From the NCBI RefSeq assembly GCF_002015035.1, contig NZ_MUXY01000004.1:1-19576 (forward strand): a stretch of DNA of 19,576 nt, read 5' to 3'. The position numbers and the translations under genes were made by a program. Source of the stretch: Haemophilus parahaemolyticus. GTDB lineage: Bacteria > Pseudomonadota > Gammaproteobacteria > Enterobacterales > Pasteurellaceae. Shown here piece by piece: positions 15,141 to 19,576 of the stretch (position 1 is the stretch's first letter; every line of letters starts with the position of its first letter). The notes beneath the pieces are model-generated. The model was not told where the DNA came from. It searched no databases and saw only the letters and a list, made by a program, of their open reading frames with translations.

Positions 15141-15391
15141 GCGGTTTGAAGGTGGTTTTTATATACGGGTAACTTTTCAGAAATCCATAGTTTAATTAGA
15201 GCCTGACGAGGAACGCCGAGATGAGCCGCTTCTTTATCTAAACTTTCAACCATCCATAATGGAAAATCAACATTAACACGTTTTGTTTTTTGGTTTGGGC
15301 GTTTAGCCGATGTAAGCTCTAGATATTCCACAATATCTTCTTCATTTTCATCGAAGATATGATCGAATTCGATATTATTGATTGGTTTCAT
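15137..15391 (-). CDS. brnA: BrnA-type antitoxin (ribbon-helix-helix)
   Basis: 84 residues. The acidic N-terminal half (NNIEFDHIFDENEEDIVEYL) would bind the toxin. The C-terminal half, KRVNVDFPLWMVESLDKEA followed by HLGVPRQALIKLWISEKL, is a CopG/BrnA ribbon-helix-helix DNA-binding domain. BrnA antitoxins neutralise BrnT ribonucleases and repress their shared promoter. The frame is open to 15484, but the ATG at 15389-15391 is preferred: it gives the family-like start MKPINNIEFDHIF and overlaps the brnT end by 17 bases, the usual BrnT-BrnA coupling. The longer start would read through most of brnT in another frame. The gene looks intact although its partner is not. Confidence 0.8.
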   Translation of the reverse strand: MKPINNIEFDHIFDENEEDIVEYLELTSAKRPNQKTKRVNVDFPLWMVESLDKEAAHLGVPRQALIKLWISEKLPVYKNHLQTA

Positions 15392-15539
15392 AAAGTTCAA
15401 TTTCCTTTTTTCGAGATCGTCTAACAGAGATAAGACGGATGTTTTTACCACGTAATGTAAATATAGCAGACCAGTGTTTATCATTGAGTTTTGCTATACC
15501 TAATTTTATTTCACTTTTATTAGGGTCGTATTCAAACAT
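15375..15539 (-). CDS. brnT: Internally deleted BrnT-type toxin remnant (54 aa)
   Basis: A short gene of 54 codons with ATG at 15537-15539, an AAGGA ribosome site seven bases upstream, and TAA at 15375-15377. It starts MFEYDPNKSEIKL, the conserved BrnT N-terminus, and then jumps directly to GIAKLNDKHWSAIF and IRLISVRRSRKKEIELYE, the conserved BrnT C-terminal strand and helix. BrnT proteins are normally about 85-95 residues; the central 30 or so, including the usual KHG-x-F-x-E-A helix, are absent. The deletion keeps the frame. I infer an inactive toxin. The translated overlap with brnA would still couple antitoxin translation, which may explain why the frame survives. Confidence 0.75.
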   Translation of the reverse strand: MFEYDPNKSEIKLGIAKLNDKHWSAIFTLRGKNIRLISVRRSRKKEIELYETNQ

Positions 15540-15552
15540 AAAAAATCCTTTT

Positions 15553-15608
15553 AGGTGTCTATGATATACCTTTTTTATATATGTTCAACACCAAATTACT
15601 TGGTGAAC
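15553..15608 (-). promoter_or_regulatory. brnTA promoter with candidate autorepression operators
   Basis: On the minus strand TTGAAC (15588-15583) and TATCAT (15566-15561) are spaced by 16 bases. An imperfect palindrome (15553-15571) covers the -10, and a 6-bp inverted repeat CACCAA/TTGGTG (15589-15594, 15600-15605) abuts the -35. Two such sites around a promoter are what a BrnA ribbon-helix-helix repressor would be expected to use. Confidence 0.5.
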
Positions 15609-15620
15609 CCTTCCGCACTT

Positions 15621-15661
15621 AAAAACCACGCTTGGAGGTTTGGGCTATGAGGGGGATAAAT
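15621..15661. repeat. Right imperfect direct repeat flanking brnTA
   Basis: Partner of 15100-15140 in the same orientation, 521 bases apart. The pair brackets the whole brnTA locus with its promoter. Confidence 0.5.
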
Positions 15662-15850
15662 CCCGCTTCTACGGGCAAGAACGATTACATAATACGGTAT
15701 CCCCATTTGTCCATAAGCAATAATCAAAAAAATATACATCTTTACATTTCTTTACAGAACTTTAGGTAATTTAGGAGTAAAATACGCCCGATTTTTTTGG
15801 ACAAGAACTCCTGTCTATATGTTTTATGTTTTTTAATACTTAGGTAAATA

Positions 15851-18800
15851 ATGATGAATAAGATCTATAAAGTAATTTGGAATGCAGCGTTACAATGTTG
15901 GGTAGCGGTTTCTGAATTGGGTAAAGCAAAAGGAAAAACAAAATCTAAGAAAGTATTAAGTGCGGCAGCTGTGCTAGTCGCTTCTGCTATAGGCATTTCC
16001 TCTAATGCAGAAGCAGCTGTCGATTATAGCACTGGTGGAACATTTGGTGGCGGTATGGCGATTGGCTCTAGCAGTTATGCTAATACTAACGCGATTGCTT
16101 ATGGTCATGAAGCAAATGCTCGAGCATTAGAAGATGTCGCTATTGGGTATAAAACAACCTCAGGTGCACCAGTAAGTGGTTCTACATCTCATAGTTCTGC
16201 ACAAGCAAGTGTGGCGGTGGGTACATATGCCAATGCGACACACGTAGCCACAACGGCAATTGGTGCACACGCAAGTGCAATAAATAATTTTGCTACAGCA
16301 GTGGGGGCAGGAGCTCGAGCAACAGCAGAAAATGGCTCTGCATTTGGTCAAGGTGCGATGGCAACAGGTGTTTATGCAACAGCATTAGGTAAAGGTGCGT
16401 TAGCAAAACAAGATTACTCAATTGCATTAGGTAAGGAAGCAGCTGCAAATACTCAGCTAACAACCTCGATAGGTTCAAAAACTAATGCAACAGGATTTTC
16501 TGCTATCGCTATTGGTAGTGGACACGTCCCTGCCACTGGCAACACTGTTATTGAGAATATTCAAGGTGCACAAGCAACTGCGGATGATTCCATGGCGGTT
16601 GGTGCGAGTGCATTAGCAAATAAAGTGGGGGCAACTGCACTCGGTAAATTATCTAAAGCGACTAATAATAATGCGGTAGCTGTGGGGCCTGATTCTGTTG
16701 CAAGTGGTTCTTGGGCAACAGCAACAGGTGCCAGTGCAAATGCCTCTGGTGAAGCTTCAGCCGCTTTTGGTGAAAGTGCTACAGCGAGTGGTAAAAAATC
16801 TATTGCGACAGGTTCGCATGCTTCTGCCTCTGGGGAAAATGCGATTGCTTCAGGTAAAAATGCAAAGGCTCTAGCTAGTAATACGATTGCCATTGGTGCG
16901 GATGCAAATGCAACGGCTAATGCCGCAGGTAGCTTAGTTATTGGTCGTGGTGCAGTCGTAAATGCGACAGATGCGACGGTAGTTGGCCCTGTTGCACAAG
17001 CAAATGGTGCGAATGCGACAGCTGTAGGTCGTGGTGCGGCAGCGAATGGTACAGAATCAACCGCTTTAGGTCGTGGTTCGGTAGCAAATGGTAATCAATC
17101 TACTGCATTAGGTAAAGGTTCTCAGGCAAAAGTAGACAGTGGTGTGGCATTGGGTGACGGTGCTGTTGCAGATCGTGTTGCACGTAAAGGCAGTGAAATT
17201 GTGATTAATAATAATAAACCTAGTGCAAGCACAGGATTTAACGATCAAGATGCAGCGACTAGCAACAGTGTTTATGCACCTGTACGTTTAGTGGATGCAC
17301 CAGGAGCACTACAATTAATTAAAAACACCGTTAAAGGCAACAAAGGTGCAGTTTCCGTGGGGGATTCTGGCAATACTCGCCAAATTATCAATGTTGCACC
17401 AGGTAGTGCCGATTCAGATGCAGTGAACGTGGCTCAGTTAAAAGCCGTGGCGGGTGGTATTAAGAAATATTCTGTTACCTCACCCGATAATTCTATTACG
17501 ATTACCCCTCCAGCAACAGGTGATGATCCGCAGAACTTCAAAATTAAAATGAACACCACAGCGGTTCAAGATGCGGCTGCGTGGAATATTAAATCAGGAT
17601 CAGAAAGAGGTAATGGAGAACAGGTAAGAGGCGGACAAACTGTTACTTTTGCAGGCTCAGATACAATCAATGTGGTTCGTAATGGCAAAACGTTAACATT
17701 CAATGCAAACATTTCAAGTATCAGTAATGGTAGCGGTGCGAATGAAGGTAAGCCGTGGACTACAGACAACGATAATAAATATTTAGCTAAAACCAAAAAC
17801 GTCGTGGATGCAATTAACAACAGTGGTTGGACATTACAAGCAAACGGCAATAAAGTTGGTTTAGTAAATCCAGGCGATAAAGTCAATATTAAAGCGGGTA
17901 CTGGTGTAACCATTACGCCAACAAATGAAAATGGTGGTGTTTCAACATTAACAATTAGTGCTGCACAACAAAACTATAGCTGGAAATTAAAAGAAGATTC
18001 TCAAACAGCAGCTCAAGCACTTAATGTTACCAATAACACGGCGGTAAGTTTAAAAGGTGAGAATTACTTAAATATTACCAATAAAGGCGGTGGTAACTTT
18101 GCATTTAAAACCGTAACTGCAGATGTGGCTTATACTGCAACAACGGGAGCAGTGAATGCAGTAAGTAGTGCTACCGGGTTAGTAACGAATAAAAACCTTT
18201 CTGATGTGATTCGTAACTCAGGTTTCCAATTAAAAGAAAATGGCACACTTAGAAATGTAGTGAACCCGGGTGAAAGCTTAAACTTTAAACCAGGCAAAGG
18301 CACAACTGTAACTGTTAGTGCGAATGGCGATGTTCAAGTGAATGCGAACGTGGCAGGCATTACTGCGGGTAAAAACATCAGCACTACCACAGATACCAAC
18401 GGCAATGTGACGATTAATGCGAAAGATACCTCTGCTCATGTGAAAGCAGCGAATAATGCTGCAGTGAAAGTGGATAAAGCAGCCACAACACGTACCGAAA
18501 ATAATGCGGATATTACCGATTACACTGTTGATTTAACCGATCAAACCAAAACCAACATCACGCACGGTGTGAATGCGAACGAAACTGTAACGAATAAAGG
18601 TTTAACCTTTGTGGCTAACAAGGGCGATACAGGCATTAAGAAATTAGGCTCAACCGTTGATGTGAAAGGTAACACTTCAAACAATGTAATTACCACCACG
18701 GCAAATACAAACGGCATCACTGTAGATTATAACGGCACAGCAGCGGCTCAGGTTACCAACTTAACCTATAAAGCGAATAATGCTAATGCGAAAAGTGTGA

Positions 18801-19576
18801 CTCTTGCTAAAGGTTTAGATTTTACCAATGGCACACAAACGACAGCTGTAGTAGAAGATAACGGCGTTGTAAAATTCAACGTGAATACGACCGCTTTATC
18901 TAGTGCAACTGCTAATGGCAATATTCAAGTGCTAACAGGTGCTAATAGCGATGGTTTAGTTACTGCGAAAAATGTAGCGAATGCAATCAATACAAGCGGC
19001 TGGAATCTGCAAGCAAATAACGCAAGCGTGGGTTTAATTAATCCAAGCGATAAAGTGTCATTTGATGCAGGTAATGGAGTTACTGTTACATCAACCAATG
19101 AGGCTAATGGTGTTTCACATATTAAAGTGGCAGCAAAAGTTGATGGTTCAACTATTACCGTAAATGATCGAGGTCAATTAGTGGCGAATCTTTCTGGTGC
19201 AGTGAACACGCAGGCGAGTGTGAGCAATGCAACCAGTAGCCCGATTACCATTGCGACAACGCAAAATGCGAACGGTACAAATAATTATACTGTAGATGTG
19301 AATGTTGATGGCAAAACCATTACGAAAGAAGGTGGCGTGTTAAAAGCGGTGATTCCATCAGTGGAAACGGTGACGCTTACCGTAAATACAGCGGGTAACA
19401 ACGCAGGTAAAGTAGAAGTACCAACGACAGAAGCAGATAAGAAAAAACTGGTTACGGCTGAAAATGTAGCGAAAGCGATTAACGAAAGTTACTGGGTGGC
19501 TAAACGTGGCGATAGCGTAACAACCAATGCAGACTCTGGTGACGGAGATAGCAATATTGCAGCGGGTAATAACGTA
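15851..19576 (+). CDS. Trimeric autotransporter adhesin (YadA/Hia type), 3' end beyond window
   Basis: Translating from 15851 gives 1242 codons with no stop to the window edge, so the protein is N-terminal partial. Residues 1-55 are an extended signal peptide: the ESPR motif NKIYKVIWNAALQCWVAVSEL, a basic stretch, then a hydrophobic core ending SSNAEA. Residues about 60-440 are YadA-like left-handed beta-roll head repeats (recurring AIGxxAxAxG, for example TALGRGSVANG). A neck follows (SDAVNVAQLKAV, about 522-533). Beyond lies a stalk built from several Trp-ring/GIN-like modules (AINxSGWxLQ then a NPGDKV-like block). The missing C-terminus should hold the coiled coil and the trimeric beta-barrel anchor. 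The role is surface adhesion, inferred from family. A tandem ATG (15851, 15854) follows an AGG ribosome site; ESPR homologues usually begin at the second. Confidence 0.93.
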   Translation, partial: MMNKIYKVIWNAALQCWVAVSELGKAKGKTKSKKVLSAAAVLVASAIGISSNAEAAVDYSTGGTFGGGMAIGSSSYANTNAIAYGHEANARALEDVAIGYKTTSGAPVSGSTSHSSAQASVAVGTYANATHVATTAIGAHASAINNFATAVGAGARATAENGSAFGQGAMATGVYATALGKGALAKQDYSIALGKEAAANTQLTTSIGSKTNATGFSAIAIGSGHVPATGNTVIENIQGAQATADDSMAVGASALANKVGATALGKLSKATNNNAVAVGPDSVASGSWATATGASANASGEASAAFGESATASGKKSIATGSHASASGENAIASGKNAKALASNTIAIGADANATANAAGSLVIGRGAVVNATDATVVGPVAQANGANATAVGRGAAANGTESTALGRGSVANGNQSTALGKGSQAKVDSGVALGDGAVADRVARKGSEIVINNNKPSASTGFNDQDAATSNSVYAPVRLVDAPGALQLIKNTVKGNKGAVSVGDSGNTRQIINVAPGSADSDAVNVAQLKAVAGGIKKYSVTSPDNSITITPPATGDDPQNFKIKMNTTAVQDAAAWNIKSGSERGNGEQVRGGQTVTFAGSDTINVVRNGKTLTFNANISSISNGSGANEGKPWTTDNDNKYLAKTKNVVDAINNSGWTLQANGNKVGLVNPGDKVNIKAGTGVTITPTNENGGVSTLTISAAQQNYSWKLKEDSQTAAQALNVTNNTAVSLKGENYLNITNKGGGNFAFKTVTADVAYTATTGAVNAVSSATGLVTNKNLSDVIRNSGFQLKENGTLRNVVNPGESLNFKPGKGTTVTVSANGDVQVNANVAGITAGKNISTTTDTNGNVTINAKDTSAHVKAANNAAVKVDKAATTRTENNADITDYTVDLTDQTKTNITHGVNANETVTNKGLTFVANKGDTGIKKLGSTVDVKGNTSNNVITTTANTNGITVDYNGTAAAQVTNLTYKANNANAKSVTLAKGLDFTNGTQTTAVVEDNGVVKFNVNTTALSSATANGNIQVLTGANSDGLVTAKNVANAINTSGWNLQANNASVGLINPSDKVSFDAGNGVTVTSTNEANGVSHIKVAAKVDGSTITVNDRGQLVANLSGAVNTQASVSNATSSPITIATTQNANGTNNYTVDVNVDGKTITKEGGVLKAVIPSVETVTLTVNTAGNNAGKVEVPTTEADKKKLVTAENVAKAINESYWVAKRGDSVTTNADSGDGDSNIAAGNNV
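17792..19576 (+). repeat. Four diverged Trp-ring-type modules in the adhesin stalk
   Basis: Related protein modules start at about 17792 (NVVDAINNSGWTLQANG, VGLVNPGDKV), 18182 (NLSDVIRNSGFQLKENG, VVNPGESL), 18962 (NVANAINTSGWNLQANN, VGLINPSDKV) and 19448 (NVAKAINESYWVAKRGD, cut by the window edge). The first and third are the most alike at protein level and in DNA. Spacers between modules differ in length (roughly 220 and 610 bases). Confidence 0.75.

Larger units (their letters stand above)
15540..15850. other. Intergenic region between brnTA and the adhesin gene
   Basis: 311 bases without a gene. From left: the brnTA promoter/operators, the right direct repeat, small palindromes at 15652-15665 (GGG/CCC) and CCCG/CGGG (15662-15675), then an AT-rich stretch leading to the adhesin gene. 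AGGAGT (15773-15778) and ACTCCT (15807-15812) are inverted. I see no convincing -35/-10 pair for the adhesin; TTTACA occurs twice (15741 and 15751) without a good -10 partner. Confidence 0.5.

Noticed and set aside
15392..15484. 31-residue extension of the BrnA frame
   Set aside because: It overlaps most of the brnT remnant in another frame, has no family similarity, and the internal ATG fits the normal brnT-brnA overlap.
15741..15779. Tandem TTTACA boxes as the adhesin promoter
   Set aside because: No acceptable -10 lies 16-18 bases downstream of either copy.
16561..16893. 110-codon minus-strand frame opposite the adhesin head
   Set aside because: Its Ala/Pro-rich repeats mirror the codon periodicity of the adhesin head repeats; the real frame runs unbroken on the plus strand.
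16040..17170. Regular short repeats resembling a CRISPR or DNA tandem array
   Set aside because: The periodicity is the AIGxxAxA protein repeat of a YadA-type head; the DNA repeats are degenerate and lie in one open frame.
17566..17913. 115-codon minus-strand frame opposite the adhesin stalk
   Set aside because: Antisense shadow of the open adhesin frame; no supporting signals.

Overview
The window looks like chromosome of a Pasteurellaceae bacterium of the Actinobacillus/Mannheimia type. The DNA-uptake core AAGCGGT recurs throughout, and three copies carry the full ACAAGCGGT form (6773-6781, 9914-9922, 11220-11228) that is typical of the A. pleuropneumoniae-like clade rather than the AAGTGCGGT of H. 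influenzae. An OmpA/P5 porin preceded by a ydiJ homologue and an ESPR-type trimeric adhesin fit the same family. The species cannot be fixed from the sequence alone.

Layout. 25-6936, all minus strand: ydiJ (FAD/Fe-S 2-hydroxyacid dehydrogenase), a small palindromic element, a MenI/YdiI hotdog thioesterase, yidC (membrane insertase), a terminator, then mnmE (tRNA modification GTPase) with its own extended -10 promoter and a structured leader. 6937-8648: a 546-base gap carrying the ompA promoter and a structured 5' leader, then ompA on the plus strand with a strong terminator. 8697-12240, minus strand: accA, then the plsC-ftsP pair. 12241-13629, minus strand: a DASS-family dicarboxylate transporter with a PurR-like operator upstream. 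13895-13984, plus strand: tRNA-Ser(UGA) with promoter and terminator. 14035-14991, minus strand: an RBBP9/YdeN-type serine hydrolase and an EmrE-like SMR exporter. 15137-15539, minus strand: a BrnT/BrnA toxin-antitoxin locus whose toxin gene has lost its middle. 15851 to the right edge, plus strand: the first 1242 codons of a large trimeric autotransporter adhesin, open to the window end.

Most genes are housekeeping (envelope biogenesis, lipid synthesis, tRNA modification, cell division). yidC and mnmE are neighbours as usual, but rpmH-rnpA-yidD are not upstream. plsC-ftsP is the conserved enterobacterial-type pair. The right-hand 4.5 kb is the accessory part: a decayed TA module, flanked by imperfect direct repeats, beside a repetitive adhesin. 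Core uptake signals are repeatedly arranged as inverted pairs in intergenic spaces, where most appear to act as transcription terminators.

I see no integrase, insertion sequence, CRISPR array, phage gene or obviously new enzymatic system. The strongest non-routine signals are the internally deleted BrnT with intact BrnA, the PurR-like box at the DASS gene, the ompA leader, the 69-base palindromic element, and the modular stalk of the adhesin.
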